Shown: one piece after another, positions 19,735-29,361 of the stretch | Numbering within the stretch: position 1 is the first letter of the stretch | Layout of the letters: each line of letters starts with the position of its first letter | Origin: CAVXSP01 sp963724645 | Lineage (GTDB): Bacteria; Acidobacteriota; Vicinamibacteria; Vicinamibacterales; SCN-69-37 | Assembly: GCA_963724645.1 (NCBI GenBank) | Contig: CAVRVJ010000001.1 | Coordinates: forward strand, 496,001-560,000 | DNA length: 64,000 bases | Reading direction: 5' to 3' | Position numbers and translations under genes: made by a program | Notes under the pieces: generated by a model | The model's input: only the letters and a program-made list of their open reading frames with translations | Database searches by the model: none | Told to the model about the DNA's origin: nothing

Positions 19735-20454
19735 TCATGGGCCCGGTTCTCGTCTGGCTGACGAACCCTTGACTGGGACATTCCTCTCGCCCACCAGACG
19801 CAACACAGTCCGGCGGAAGTCGTCGTTCAGGAGCGAGTCCGCGGACTGATTGACCGTGATGCGGGAATGGTTCTTGAACGTCACGTTGCCTTCGACCGCC
19901 GCTGGATCGAGGCGCACGAGGCGGAGGCCGACAACCACGCCGTCGTGAGGCGAGACGAGCGCCCCGATCGGATCGTCGGTGCGCACCTCCCGCCACTCGA
20001 TGATGGTGGGAACGAGCAGATGTGTCCCGCCGTGCTGAAACGCGAAGCCGGCGGCGTTGATCTCATTCCGCGTCGCCCGCGACGGCGCGATCGCCTCGAT
20101 GTACCTCGCCATCGGTTGAAAGGGCGTCTGCCCAGCCGTATCGGCCATCGCCGCGCCGGGGTCGCGTTCCCGCACGATCGCCAAGAGGCGGGTCGCGAAG
20201 GCCCGCTCGATGTCGGAGAAGTTACGTCCGACGTTGCCTGTCGCAGGTGAGCCTTCGACGGCGGGCGGCATCAGGAAGATCCGCGCCGCCGACGAATGGT
20301 CCCGAGGGGTCGCCGGAAAGGTCCCGATCGTCGTGGCAGCGGAACAGCCGCAGGTGACCCACCCGATGGCGGCTGCAGCCAGCACCGTCGGGAGCCGTTT
20401 CGGCCTCAAGCCACGTGCGGCGCCTGCCGCGGCGGTGAGCCACACCGTTCGCAT
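19735..20454 (-). CDS. Putative lipoprotein, DUF4823-like
   Basis: 239 residues. The N-terminal hydrophobic region (LPTVLAAAAIGWVTCGCSAAT) ends in a lipobox-like TCGC, suggesting lipid attachment at the second Cys of that motif, about residue 37. The mature region contains FSDIERAFATRLLAIVRE, HLLVPTIIEWREVRTDD and VGLRLVRLDPAAVEGNVTF, with the conserved-looking tail SADSLLNDDFRRTVLRLV. The 'readable-envelope' pattern (a predicted strand giving VPTIIEWREV, then VEV/LRL and SLL) resembles DUF4823 lipoproteins of Pseudomonas, but I am only moderately sure. Role unknown. It follows the Ehr operon on the same strand after a hairpin and may be a separate unit. Confidence 0.6.
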   Translation of the reverse strand: MRTVWLTAAAGAARGLRPKRLPTVLAAAAIGWVTCGCSAATTIGTFPATPRDHSSAARIFLMPPAVEGSPATGNVGRNFSDIERAFATRLLAIVRERDPGAAMADTAGQTPFQPMARYIEAIAPSRATRNEINAAGFAFQHGGTHLLVPTIIEWREVRTDDPIGALVSPHDGVVVGLRLVRLDPAAVEGNVTFKNHSRITVNQSADSLLNDDFRRTVLRLVGERNVPVKGSSARREPGP

Positions 20455-20523
20455 ACGCCATCATCACCCGCGTGACGAACGAAAGTCATGAGCGGGCTGT
20501 GAGAAATTCGTGAACACTCGGAG

Positions 20524-20542
20524 TCGCGGCCCGCGGCCGCGA
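20524..20542 (-). terminator. Hairpin after the Ehr operon
   Basis: A perfect 8-bp stem (tcgcggcc / ggccgcga) with a 3-base loop lies four bases beyond the stop of the large-subunit gene at 20546. No T tract follows on the minus strand, so it may be a weak or Rho-assisted terminator or an mRNA-stabilising end. Confidence 0.4.
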
Positions 20543-20545
20543 ACA

Positions 20546-22123
20546 TCACAGATCGTTCCCCGAGTACGACTGGTTGAAGGATTTATTGCAGAGCGGAAAG
20601 TCGGGCACGATGTTCTTCAGCAACGCGTACGACAGCGGCCGCCAGTTGAGAAACGACGGATCCATGACCTTGACTCGAAAGAGCGCGCCGGACGCGTCGG
20701 CGATGATCCAGTGCACGATCGCGCCGCGCCAGCCCTCGACGAAACTCCATGCCGGCTCGAACGCCGGCAGCGTGCCGAGCGGCGCCTGCAGGGGACCGCG
20801 CGGCAGGCGGTCGAGCGCCTGGCGAATCAACCCGACCGATTCACGCGCCTCGTCCACGCGGACGAGCGCGCGCGCCATGACATCACCGGTCTCGAACACC
20901 GGCACGCGGAAGGTCAGGTCGGCATACGCGGCGAAGGGCTGGTCGCGCCTGACGTCGGCATCGATGCCCGACGCGCGCGCGACGTAACCGAGCACACCGT
21001 GGTCCTGGGCCGTGCGCGTCGTCAGTCGTCCGGTGCCGTCCAGTCGATCGCGGACGAGCGTGTTGGCCAGCGTTAGGTCGACGATCTCGTTGAAGTCCTC
21101 GAGCGCCGCCTGGAGCTCGGTCGCCAGATCAAGGTTGTGCGGCAGGTCGTGTCCGACGCCTCCGGGAACGACGCCGCCTCGCAACAGTCGATTGCCCGTG
21201 AGCCGCTTGTTGAGCCGGAACAGCCGCTCACGGATGCGGAAGCAATGCGAATGCGCCACGGCGTAGCCCGTGTCATTGGCAATCATGCCGAAGTCGCCGA
21301 CGTGGTTGTACAGGCGCTCCATCTCGAGGAGCACCACGCGAAGATACCGGGCGCGATCCGGGACGACAGTTCCGGCCGCGCGCTCCAGCGCCTGACAGAA
21401 CGCCAGGGCATGTCCGACGGTCGTATCCCCGGAAATCCGCTCCGCCAGCTCGACGCCGTCCGCCGCCGCCCGGCCCTCGAACAGCTTCTCGGTGCCCTTG
21501 TGGGTGAAATACAGGCGCGACTTCATATCGATGATGGTCTCGCCCACGACGCTGAAGCGGAAATGGCCCGGCTCGATGATGCCCGCATGCACGGGGCCGA
21601 CAGGAATTTCGTAGACGCCTTCGCCGCCGACTTCGCCGAACGGAAACGGCCGGCCATCGTCAGTGAATTCACGCGGCGCGGCGTCCCGCCGTAAGGGGAA
21701 GTAGTCCTCCGGCCAGAATCCGTGGCGCACGAGCGGTCTGGGATCCGGATGCCCAACCGCCTTGATTCCGAACAGGTCGTACATCTCCCGCTCGAACCGC
21801 GAGGCCGGATAGTGAAACGTCGCCAGCGAGCGAATCGCCGGCTCGACGGCGGATGCGGCCGCAGTCGCGTGCAGCGACCAGACCTCCCGCTCCGGTCTGA
21901 ACAGATAGTGGACCTCGAACACGCCGCGGTCGGCGCGTCGATCCGACGCGGCCATGAATGCCAGCTCGGCGCCAAACTCGACGCGCAGCATGCCTGCCAG
22001 CATCGGCACGGTCGCCGCGTCCACCGAGCAATGAAGCTCGTTGGTGCGAACGACGCGCATTTCGGTTACGCGGACGGATGGCGTGTCGGTGAGCGCGTTG
22101 GCGAGCTGATCGAGACGAGTCAT
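20546..22123 (-). CDS. Hydrogenase-4-like large subunit (NuoCD-type fusion) lacking Ni-Fe cysteines
   Basis: 525 residues combining a NuoC-like domain (residues ~1-150, FEREMYDLFGIKAVGHPDPRP) and a NuoD/HyfG-like domain (PVGPVHAGIIEPGHFRF, KGTEKLFEGR, RYLRVVLLEMERLYNHVGDFG). In true group 4 hydrogenases the N-terminal RxCGxC motif and a C-terminal DPCxxC motif hold the Ni-Fe centre. Here the first reads RISGDT (residues 229-234) and the second ends ...SFNQSYSGNDL, so all four cysteines are absent. It therefore cannot bind Ni-Fe, as in energy-converting hydrogenase-related (Ehr) complexes. Last gene of the operon; its ATG overlaps the preceding stop (ATGA). The retained NuoD fold suggests a quinone-like or other reductant site. 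Confidence 0.88.
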   Translation of the reverse strand: MTRLDQLANALTDTPSVRVTEMRVVRTNELHCSVDAATVPMLAGMLRVEFGAELAFMAASDRRADRGVFEVHYLFRPEREVWSLHATAAASAVEPAIRSLATFHYPASRFEREMYDLFGIKAVGHPDPRPLVRHGFWPEDYFPLRRDAAPREFTDDGRPFPFGEVGGEGVYEIPVGPVHAGIIEPGHFRFSVVGETIIDMKSRLYFTHKGTEKLFEGRAAADGVELAERISGDTTVGHALAFCQALERAAGTVVPDRARYLRVVLLEMERLYNHVGDFGMIANDTGYAVAHSHCFRIRERLFRLNKRLTGNRLLRGGVVPGGVGHDLPHNLDLATELQAALEDFNEIVDLTLANTLVRDRLDGTGRLTTRTAQDHGVLGYVARASGIDADVRRDQPFAAYADLTFRVPVFETGDVMARALVRVDEARESVGLIRQALDRLPRGPLQAPLGTLPAFEPAWSFVEGWRGAIVHWIIADASGALFRVKVMDPSFLNWRPLSYALLKNIVPDFPLCNKSFNQSYSGNDL

Positions 22124-23581
22124 CGGCCGGCAATCTCCACAATCCGCGACAGCAAGCCCTCGACCGGCCCTGGCAGCGTCAACCCGAGAACGACGAGGCC
22201 AAGAACACAGGCGCCGAGCGGAACCAGCGGCCACCTGTTGCGCTCCCCGACCGGGACGCCCGCTGTCGGCATGCCGTACAACATCCGATTCAAGTGGCCG
22301 ATCATCGAGACAAAAGCCACGGTCAGAAGGGCCAGCACGATCCCCATCAGCCACGGCCGACCGACGGCAAACCCGGCGCGAAAGAGCGCAAACTCCGAGA
22401 TGAACAGGCCGAACGGCGGCAAGCCGATGACGGCCAGCACGCCCGCCGCGAACAGTCCTCCGGTCCACGGCATCGTCTTGAGCAGGCCCGAGACGCCGAT
22501 GATTTCCGTGGTCCGGTAGCGCTGCAGCACGCGGCCGGCGAGGAAGAACGTCATTGACTTCGCCAGGGCGTGGTTGAGCACGTGCAACATCGCGGCGAAG
22601 GTCCCCAACGGGCCGAGCGCCAGCCCCACGCAGATCAACCCCGTGTGCTCGATGCTCGAGTACGCCAGCATCCGCTTGTAGTTCCGCTGAATGACGAGAC
22701 TGAACGCCCCGATGCCCAGCGAGAGCAGCCCCATCGCGATGAACAGATCGCTTGTGAAGCTGGCGCCGACCGCGGCATTCACGACGGCTTCCCACCGGAC
22801 TACGGCGTACAGCGCGACGGCAAGCAGGACGCCAGACATCATCGCGGATAACGGTGCCGGCGCCTCGGAGTGGGCATCGGGCAGCCAGGTGTGCATGGGG
22901 GCCAGGCCGGCCTTCGTGCCGTAGCCGACGAGCAGAAAGACGAAGGCCAGCTGAATGACCTGCGGATGCAAGTGGGGCGCGGCGGCCATCAGGACCGTCC
23001 AGTTCAGGGCCGATTCCTGCCGGCCGGCGACGCTGACGAAATCGAAATAGCCGAGGGCCGTGCCGCCGAAGGCCAGCGCGATGCCCACCGAGCAGATCAA
23101 GATGTACTTCCACGACGCCTCGACGGAGGCCTTGGTCACGTGGAGCGGGATCAGCATCGCCGACGTAATCGTCGTGGCTTCGATCGCGATCCACATGAAC
23201 CCGACGTTGTTACACACGACCGCGAAGAGCATCGTAAACGTGAAGAGATTGCCGAAAATCCGAAACCGTCGCGTCTCCGCCGCGTCGTACTCCTCGTCGC
23301 GCCCGAGCCCGGGGCCCAGCCAGGCCGCCATTCCGCCCACCATACTGACGACGACCGCGAGCAACGTTGACAGCGCGTCGGCCCGCAGAAAGTCGCCAAC
23401 TCCGGAACGTAATCGCGCCATCGGTGAGGATGTGTCGCCAGAGCCCGATGGCCGGCCCCAATCGCCACAAGCGAAAGCACGCGCTGGTCCACCCGACAAA
23501 TCGGCGATAGGGCCTGACGACCGCCGCGAGCAGCGCCGCCGCCACCGACGGCGCGAGGAGCATCGTGAAGATGTTCAGCAT
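22120..23581 (-). CDS. HyfF-like proton-pumping membrane subunit (one frameshift)
   Basis: ~486 residues of the NuoN/NuoL antiporter-like (Mrp) family, closest in size and motif to hydrogenase-4 subunit F. After the N-terminal MLNIFTMLLAPSVAAALLAA, residues include NVGFMWIAIEATTITSAML with the key Glu, GYGTKAGLAPMHTWLPDAHSEAPAPLSAMMSG with the Lys and His of the channel, and a later HALAKSMTFFLAG Lys segment. Fourteen-odd helices. The frame breaks near 23401, where an extra base separates ...DGAITF from GVGDFLRADALS; removing it restores one ORF. The ATG at 23581 overlaps the HyfE-like stop by one base. Confidence 0.85.
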
Positions 23582-24238
23582 CAGTGCTTGAGCCGGTTGA
23601 GTTGCTCCACGTCGATGGTCTCGAACGTCTCGTGGATTTGATAGATGAAGACCTGCATCACAAGGAAGCCCATGAGCACGTCGAGGAACACGCCGAGCTC
23701 GACGATGAGCGGGATGCCGTAGGTCCCGAGGACGGCCAGCAGGGCGAGCCCGTTTTCGAGCATCAGGAACCCGATGATCTGCGTCAGCGCCTTCCGCCGG
23801 CTGATCATCACGAAGAGGCTGACGAAGACGAGCCCCATCGCGAGCGGCATTCCGGCGCGCGTCGGCAGCTGACTGAGCGCGACGAGCGGCCGCGTGATGG
23901 CATAGCCGAACAGCACGAGCAGCCCCGAGATCACGAGCGAAGTCTCGGTGTTGACGTACGGCTCGAGCTCGCCGCTCCGCCGCGAACCGTCGCACCATTT
24001 GCTTCAACAGGCGCGGGATCACCACGGCTTTGAGCAGAAAAAACCCTGCGGCGACCCAGTAGAGCTCACGGTCGTGACCGAAATACGCGATAAGCGCCGT
24101 CATCGCGGCCAGGACCACGGATTGCGCCGTGAAGGCGCTGATATAAGCCGGCACGCCCCGGCGCCACAGCAGAATGAGGCCGAAGAGCAGCACCAGGCTC
24201 GAGCCAAGCACGGAAAGTTGGGCGAACACGCTGTCCAT
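23581..24238 (-). CDS. HyfE-like membrane subunit (one frameshift)
   Basis: ~218 residues, matching hydrogenase-4 component E (~216), a relative of NuoK with extra helices. N-terminal part MDSVFAQLSVLGSSLVLLFG and VPAYISAFTAQSVVLA precede RLLKQMVRRF. The C-terminal part has the NuoK-like IGFLMLENGLALLAVLGTYG, whose membrane Glu is a proton-path residue, and VELGVFLDVLMGFLVM. An extra base near 23971 splits the ORF; removing it gives AERELEPYVNTETSLVISG across the junction, which reads like an intact HyfE. Starts two bases after the stop of the HyfC-like gene. Confidence 0.85.
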
Positions 24239-24240
24239 CG

Positions 24241-25183
24241 TTACCTCAGAAGAAATGACGACGTCACCGCAAGTAACGCGAGCACGAACGACGCGCTCAG
24301 GAGCTCGGGCACGCGAAACAGGCGCAGCTTCGCGACCCGGGTCTCGAGCAGCACCACCGCCGCAGCGAGCACCACGAGTTTCACGAGCAGGCTGACGAGC
24401 GCGAGCGCGAGTCCCGCCGGGCTCAAATCGCTCGACACGCCCCATGGCACGAAGAGGTTGCCCAACAACACGAAGAAGATCAGCAGCTTGAGCGACGCTG
24501 CCCATTCGACGAGCGCGAGATACCTTCCGGAGTACTCGAGCACCATCGCCTCGTGGATCATCGTCAGCTCGAGGTGGGTTGCCGGGTTGTCGATCGGCAG
24601 CCTGCCCGTCTCGGCCAGCGTCACGATGAAGAGCGCGCCGAACGCGAGCAGGTGGCCGGGACTGAGGGCCGCCATCGGCGCCGCCATCGTGCGCGCGACG
24701 ATCTGGCCGAGGTTGGTGGAGCCGGCACTCAACGCAAGCGCGAAAATCGCGAGCGCCACGGTCGGCTCGGCCAGCGCCGCCACCGTCATCTCGCGGCTCG
24801 CCCCCATGCCGCCGAACGGCGACCCGGGATCGAGACCGGCGAGCGCCAGGAAGAAGGTGCCGAGCAGGAGCAGATAGACGACAACCAGAAGGTCGCCGAC
24901 GCCATCGAACGGCAGCGGCACCGCGAGGACGGGTACGAGAAACGCCACGACGACAGCGCTGGCGAAGACGACGAACGGCGTGGCGCGGAACAACCAGGAC
25001 GCGTTGTTCGAGATGACGACTTCCTTGCGAAAGAGTTTGGCCAACTCCCCGGTACGGTTGCCAGGCGGGCGCGCCGCGCCGATTCTGCAGCCGTGCTTTC
25101 ATCCAGCGAATGAGCCCGACAAGGCCAGGCGCCAACAGCAGCGCCAGCGCTGCCTGTACGACTTCGAGCAGATACTCGGTCAT
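24241..25183 (-). CDS. HyfC/NuoH-like membrane anchor subunit (one frameshift)
   Basis: ~313 residues, the subunit that connects the peripheral arm to the membrane arm in complex I and group 4 hydrogenases (HyfC 315). Starts MTEYLLEVVQAALALLLAPG. Signature regions: QPYRELAKLFRKE (after correction), GLDPGSPFGGMGASREM, ETGRLPIDNPATHLELTMIHEAMVLEYSG with the loop glutamates lining the quinone or proton path, and SLKLLIFFVLLGNLFVPWG. The frame is broken by one extra C in the run of four at 25047-25050. It is preceded by a 121-base gap with a strong hairpin, the only real gap in the operon. Confidence 0.87.
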
Positions 25184-25193
25184 CGTTTTGTCA

Positions 25194-25217
25194 TCCGGGG
25201 GACTGCGTCCCGCCGGA
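25194..25217 (-). promoter_or_regulatory. Intercistronic hairpin upstream of HyfC-like gene
   Basis: The 121-base spacer 25184-25304 contains a 10-bp stem (tccgg-gggac / gtccc-ccgga with one bulged base) around a 3-base loop, ending ten bases before the HyfC-like start. All other junctions in the operon overlap or are 1-2 bases apart. The structure could set mRNA processing or damp translation of the downstream genes. The rest of the spacer is GC-rich with no gene. Confidence 0.45.
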
Positions 25218-25304
25218 CCCCCTCACGCGCTCGCTCGCGGAGGCCCCTCCAGCCCCCTTCCGCTCGCGCGCGCTCACTCGCCCCCGCTCGTTCGCGACGT
25301 CTCG

Positions 25305-27326
25305 TCATCGCCACCTCGCCATCGTCAACAGCACCAGCAGGACGAACGTCATGTAGAGAAGATAGAGGTGCACGGAGCCGCTCTGGAGCCGGCGGACGTG
25401 CGTGGCCGCCCAACGGAAGCCGGACACCAGCGGGTCGTAAAGCACCCGTTCGAACCATGGATGCAGTTCGCTGCGGTACTCGATCGATTGGACGAAATAC
25501 TTGGAGTCGGGATGGAAGTCGATCGACAGGTCGCTCGACGGCCGGTACAGCTCCGCGAAGACTCGCCGCAGAGGCTCGGCAAAGGCCGTCGCGGTGTACT
25601 CCATCCGGGCGGTCTGGCCGATGCGGCCGCAGCCCCAGGTGTCGCTTCGGCGCCAGCGGCGCTCCACGCGCGCGAGCCAGAATCCAACCGGAATCAATCC
25701 GATCACGAGCACCAACCCGAGTGCGAGCAGCGGTGTCGACATCCGGCCGACGCTGCCGATCGTGCGAAGCGGCAACTCGAACGTCACCGGGGCGACTGGT
25801 GGCGCAAGCCGCCCGAGGTCGTACACGATGCGGCCGAGGACGGGGGCCACGACGGTCGGCGTCAGCCCAAGCACGACGCAGGCCAGCGCAAGCGAGAACA
25901 TCGCGGCGCGCATGGACCAGGGCGCTTCACGCGCCTGCTCGGCCTGAATGGATCGCGGAATCGCCAGGAACGTGATGCCGAATGCCTTGACGAAACAGGC
26001 CGCCGCCAGTCCGCTCGTCAGCGCCAACATGGCGACCGCGATCGGCATGATCACCGCGACTTCGGGCTGCGGGATCGACCAGCCGCCAAACAAGGCCTGA
26101 AACACCAGCCATTCGGAGGCGAATCCGTTGAGAGGCGGCAGCGCGGAGATCGCACACGCTCCGACCAGGAAATAGAGCGCAGTTCGCGGCATTCGCTTGA
26201 TGAGCCCGCCCAGTTCCTCCATGTTCCGCGTGCCGGTCGCGTGCAACACGGATCCGGCACCCAGAAACAGCAGGCCCTTGAAACACGCGTGATTGATCGT
26301 GTGATACAGGCCCGCCACGATGCCGAGCGTGGCGAGCGTCACCAGCCCGTAGCTCTGAAACATGAGCCCGGCACCGATTCCGATGAAGATGATGCCGATG
26401 TTCTCGACCGAATGAAACGCAAGGAGCCGCTTCAGGTCGTGCTCCATCAGGGCATAGAGCACGCCGAGCAGCGCCGAGACGGTGCCCAGCCCGAGCACCA
26501 CGCCGCCCCACCAGGCCGGTCCACCAGCGAGCAGATCGACCGCGACACGGAGGAAGCCGTACACGCCCATCTTGATGACGACACCGGACATGAGCGCGGA
26601 CACGTGGCTGGGCGCAACCGGGTGCGCCATCGGCAGCCACACGTGGAGCGGAACTATCCCAGCCTTGGCGCCGAACCCGAACAGCGCAAGTAGGAAGACG
26701 GCGTTGCGCGCACCAGGCGGCAGCGCAAGGACGCGCATCGCGCCGAAGGACGCCGAGAGATTTCCCGCCGACAGGATCAGGAACATCGCGACGAGCGCCA
26801 CAAATCCGGCATGGGTGACCGCGATGTACCAGTGGCTGGCGCGGATCGTTCCAGGCTGATCGTGCTCGGTCTGTACCATCAAGTACGCAGACAGCGACAT
26901 CGCTTCCCAGGCGATGAGGTAGGTCAACGCGTTATCCGCCACGACCTGCAGGGTCAGCGAGAGCAGAAGTAGGTTCAGCATTGTGCCGAGCAGCCGCAGC
27001 GAATACCGGCCCTGGTAGGCCGCTGAGTAGCCGAAGCCGTACATCGCGGCGGCCGCGCCAACGATGCCGATGACGACGAGAAAGAAGGCGCTGAGGCCGT
27101 CGAGGCGAATCGCAAAGCCGGTCAGTGGAAGAAACGGCGCGGTGAAGGTCGCCTGGAGCCCGCCGGCAAGAGTGGCGGCGCCGACGGCCAATCCGAGCAG
27201 CGCACCGGCGAGCGCGCATCCGGCGACCATGGCGCGCCCGGCTGCCTTCGGCACCGTCAGCGCAGCGAGCGACCCAGTCCCGTAAGCCGCAAACACGAGT
27301 ACCAGGGCGAGCGGTTGCGCGGCCAC
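25305..27326 (-). CDS. HyfB-like proton-pumping subunit, second copy
   Basis: 673 residues, NuoL/HyfB family (HyfB of E. coli is 672). Starts with GTG at 27326, one base after the stop of the first HyfB-like gene. Key helices: LTYLIAWEAMSLSAYLMV with the channel Glu, GFGAKAGIVPLHVWLPMAHPVAPSHVSALMSG with Lys and His, and HACFKGLLFLGAGSV. The soluble C-terminus has TWGCGRIGQTARMEYTATA and FAEPLRRVFAELYRPSSD, a HyfB/HycC hallmark, before a last helix. It is a paralogue of the gene directly upstream, not a fragment, so the complex probably carries two HyfB-like pumps. Confidence 0.92.
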   Translation of the reverse strand: MAAQPLALVLVFAAYGTGSLAALTVPKAAGRAMVAGCALAGALLGLAVGAATLAGGLQATFTAPFLPLTGFAIRLDGLSAFFLVVIGIVGAAAAMYGFGYSAAYQGRYSLRLLGTMLNLLLLSLTLQVVADNALTYLIAWEAMSLSAYLMVQTEHDQPGTIRASHWYIAVTHAGFVALVAMFLILSAGNLSASFGAMRVLALPPGARNAVFLLALFGFGAKAGIVPLHVWLPMAHPVAPSHVSALMSGVVIKMGVYGFLRVAVDLLAGGPAWWGGVVLGLGTVSALLGVLYALMEHDLKRLLAFHSVENIGIIFIGIGAGLMFQSYGLVTLATLGIVAGLYHTINHACFKGLLFLGAGSVLHATGTRNMEELGGLIKRMPRTALYFLVGACAISALPPLNGFASEWLVFQALFGGWSIPQPEVAVIMPIAVAMLALTSGLAAACFVKAFGITFLAIPRSIQAEQAREAPWSMRAAMFSLALACVVLGLTPTVVAPVLGRIVYDLGRLAPPVAPVTFELPLRTIGSVGRMSTPLLALGLVLVIGLIPVGFWLARVERRWRRSDTWGCGRIGQTARMEYTATAFAEPLRRVFAELYRPSSDLSIDFHPDSKYFVQSIEYRSELHPWFERVLYDPLVSGFRWAATHVRRLQSGSVHLYLLYMTFVLLVLLTMARWR

Positions 27327-27327
27327 G

Positions 27328-29361
27328 TCAGGCTTCCCGCGCGAGCAGCATCGTCAGCAACGCGACGAGCGCAATGACGATGTACGTCAGATACAAGTGC
27401 GCGGAGCCCGACTGCAGCGAACGGACGCGAACGGCCATCCGCTTGAGCCAGTCGATGATCGGCGCATAGAGATAGCGTTCGAACCACGGGACGATTTCAC
27501 TTCGATACTCCATCGACTGGATGAAGTACTTCGATTCGGGGTGGAAATCGATCGACAGATCCTGGGTGGGCCGGTAGAGCTCGGCGAACACGCGCCGCAG
27601 CGGCTCGGCGAACGCCGTGGAGGTGTACTCCATGCGCGGCGTTTGACCGACGCGGCCGCATCCCCAGGTCTCGGACACACGGACGCGCCGGCCCGAGCCG
27701 AGAAGCCGCACCCCCAGCCACACGCCCGCGACCACGACGACCAGGCCCGCGGCCAGCAGCAGCGGCGACATGCGCGCGACGCCGGCCGAGGTCGTGACCT
27801 GCAGGCCGCCAGCCAGACGCGGTGCCACCGCCGGAAGGCCGGCGTATCCACCAATGACCGCGCCGAGCGCGGGCAGGACGATCGCCGCCGCGAGAGCGAG
27901 GCCGAGACAGGCCGCCGCGAGCAGGCCCATGCCGATGCGCATGCCGATCGGCGCCTCGTGTGCCCGTTCGGCGGCCGATGAACGCGGAATGGCGAGGAAG
28001 CTGATCCCGAACGCTTTGACAAAGCCGGCCGCCGTCAGACCGCCGGTGAGCGCGAGAATGCCAATCGCCAATGTCATCAGCGGCGCGACCAGCTTGGCGT
28101 GGCTGCCGATGCCCGGCAGCAGCGACTGGAACAGCAGCCACTCGCTGACAAAGCCGTTGAGCGGCGGCAGCCCGGCTATCGCAAGCGATCCGGTCAGGAA
28201 ACAGAACGCGGTCCACGGCAGCGTGCGAATCAGTCCACCCATCTGATTCATGTCGCGCGTGCGAGCCGCGTGAAGAACGGAGCCCGCTCCAAGGAACAAC
28301 AAGCCTTTGAAGGCGCTGTGATTCAACGCGTGATACAAGCCCGCGGCGAAGGCCAGGCCGGCGGCCGGCCGCATGCCAAGGCTCAGGAAGAGAAACCCCG
28401 AGCCGACGGCAATGAAGATGAGTCCGATATTCTCGACGCTCGAATAGGCGAGCAGCCGCTTGAGGTCGTTCTCCATCAGCGCGTAGAGGACACCGAGGAG
28501 CGCGGAGACCGCGCCAAGACCGAGGACGAGGGCGCCCCACCACGCGGGCCCGGCGCCAAGAAGATCCAAGCCGACGCGGAGCAGACCGTACACGCCGAGC
28601 TTGATCATCACGCCGGACATCAGCGCCGACACGTGACTGGGCGCGGCCGGATGGGCGCGCGGCAGCCAGACGTGCAGCGGCACGATCCCGGCCTTGGATC
28701 CAAATCCGAAAAGGGCGAGCAGAAAGATCAGATTGCGCGTCCCCGGCGGAAGTGGAGCCGCCGCCTCGCGCAGATCGAGAAAGGCGCTGGTGTGCGCTCC
28801 GGCCGAAAGCAGCAGGAAGGCGGCCAGGATCAACGCCAACCCGCCGTGCGTCATCGCCAGATACCAGTTGGCGGCGTGAACGGTGTCGGGCTCGTCGCTT
28901 TCAGTCAGGACCAGGAAGTAGGACGTGAGCGACATCCCCTCCCACATCAGGAGGAACGTCAGTACATTTCCGGCGCATGGCACCAGGCTCATGCTGACCA
29001 GGAACAGGTTGAGCATGGCGCCGAGCAGCCGGAGGGAGTAGCGGCCCTCGTACGCTTTGGAATACGACGCCCCGTAAGTGGCGCAGGCGATCGCGACCAT
29101 CCCGATCAGGCCCAGGAAGAACGCGCCCAGCATGTCGAGCCTGAAGGCGAGGCCGTCCGCCACTGACAGAAACAGCGGTACCTGGAGCACGAAGGCCGAG
29201 CCGCTCATGAACACGCGACCTGCGAGCGCCAGACCGGCGGATGCGCCCACCACCGAGCCGGCGGCGCTCAGCCAGCGCACGGCCCCTCGCGCCGGCGTCA
29301 GTATGGCGGCGAGCGCGCCAAACCCGTAGCCGCCGACCATCAAGAAGAAGAACAAACTCAT
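27328..29361 (-). CDS. HyfB-like proton-pumping subunit, first copy
   Basis: ~677 residues from the ATG at 29361, which overlaps the stop of the HyfI-like gene (ATGA). It has the same architecture as its neighbour: LTFLLMWEGMSLTSYFLVLT (channel Glu), GFGSKAGIVPLHVWLPRAHP, ALMSGVMIKLGVYGLLR and HSAFKGLLFLGAGSVLH, then a soluble tail with TWGCGRVGQTPRMEYTSTA and FAEPLRRVFAELYRPTQD. The two copies are clearly related throughout and keep all expected membrane Lys/Glu/His residues. Together with the HyfF-like subunit this gives three antiporter-like modules, each potentially translocating H+ or Na+. Confidence 0.93.
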   Translation of the reverse strand: MSLFFFLMVGGYGFGALAAILTPARGAVRWLSAAGSVVGASAGLALAGRVFMSGSAFVLQVPLFLSVADGLAFRLDMLGAFFLGLIGMVAIACATYGASYSKAYEGRYSLRLLGAMLNLFLVSMSLVPCAGNVLTFLLMWEGMSLTSYFLVLTESDEPDTVHAANWYLAMTHGGLALILAAFLLLSAGAHTSAFLDLREAAAPLPPGTRNLIFLLALFGFGSKAGIVPLHVWLPRAHPAAPSHVSALMSGVMIKLGVYGLLRVGLDLLGAGPAWWGALVLGLGAVSALLGVLYALMENDLKRLLAYSSVENIGLIFIAVGSGFLFLSLGMRPAAGLAFAAGLYHALNHSAFKGLLFLGAGSVLHAARTRDMNQMGGLIRTLPWTAFCFLTGSLAIAGLPPLNGFVSEWLLFQSLLPGIGSHAKLVAPLMTLAIGILALTGGLTAAGFVKAFGISFLAIPRSSAAERAHEAPIGMRIGMGLLAAACLGLALAAAIVLPALGAVIGGYAGLPAVAPRLAGGLQVTTSAGVARMSPLLLAAGLVVVVAGVWLGVRLLGSGRRVRVSETWGCGRVGQTPRMEYTSTAFAEPLRRVFAELYRPTQDLSIDFHPESKYFIQSMEYRSEIVPWFERYLYAPIIDWLKRMAVRVRSLQSGSAHLYLTYIVIALVALLTMLLAREA

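Noticed and set aside
19666..19772. Small hydrophobic frame after glgX (HPAALLALLLFLMGPVLVW)
   Set aside because: It has no suitable start codon or ribosome site and overlaps the end of the opposite-strand lipoprotein gene. A chance reading cannot be excluded.
20546..22123. Calling this complex a formate hydrogenlyase or hydrogenase
   Set aside because: All four Ni-Fe cysteines are replaced, and no formate dehydrogenase, HyfA/HyfH or hyp maturation gene is present in the window.
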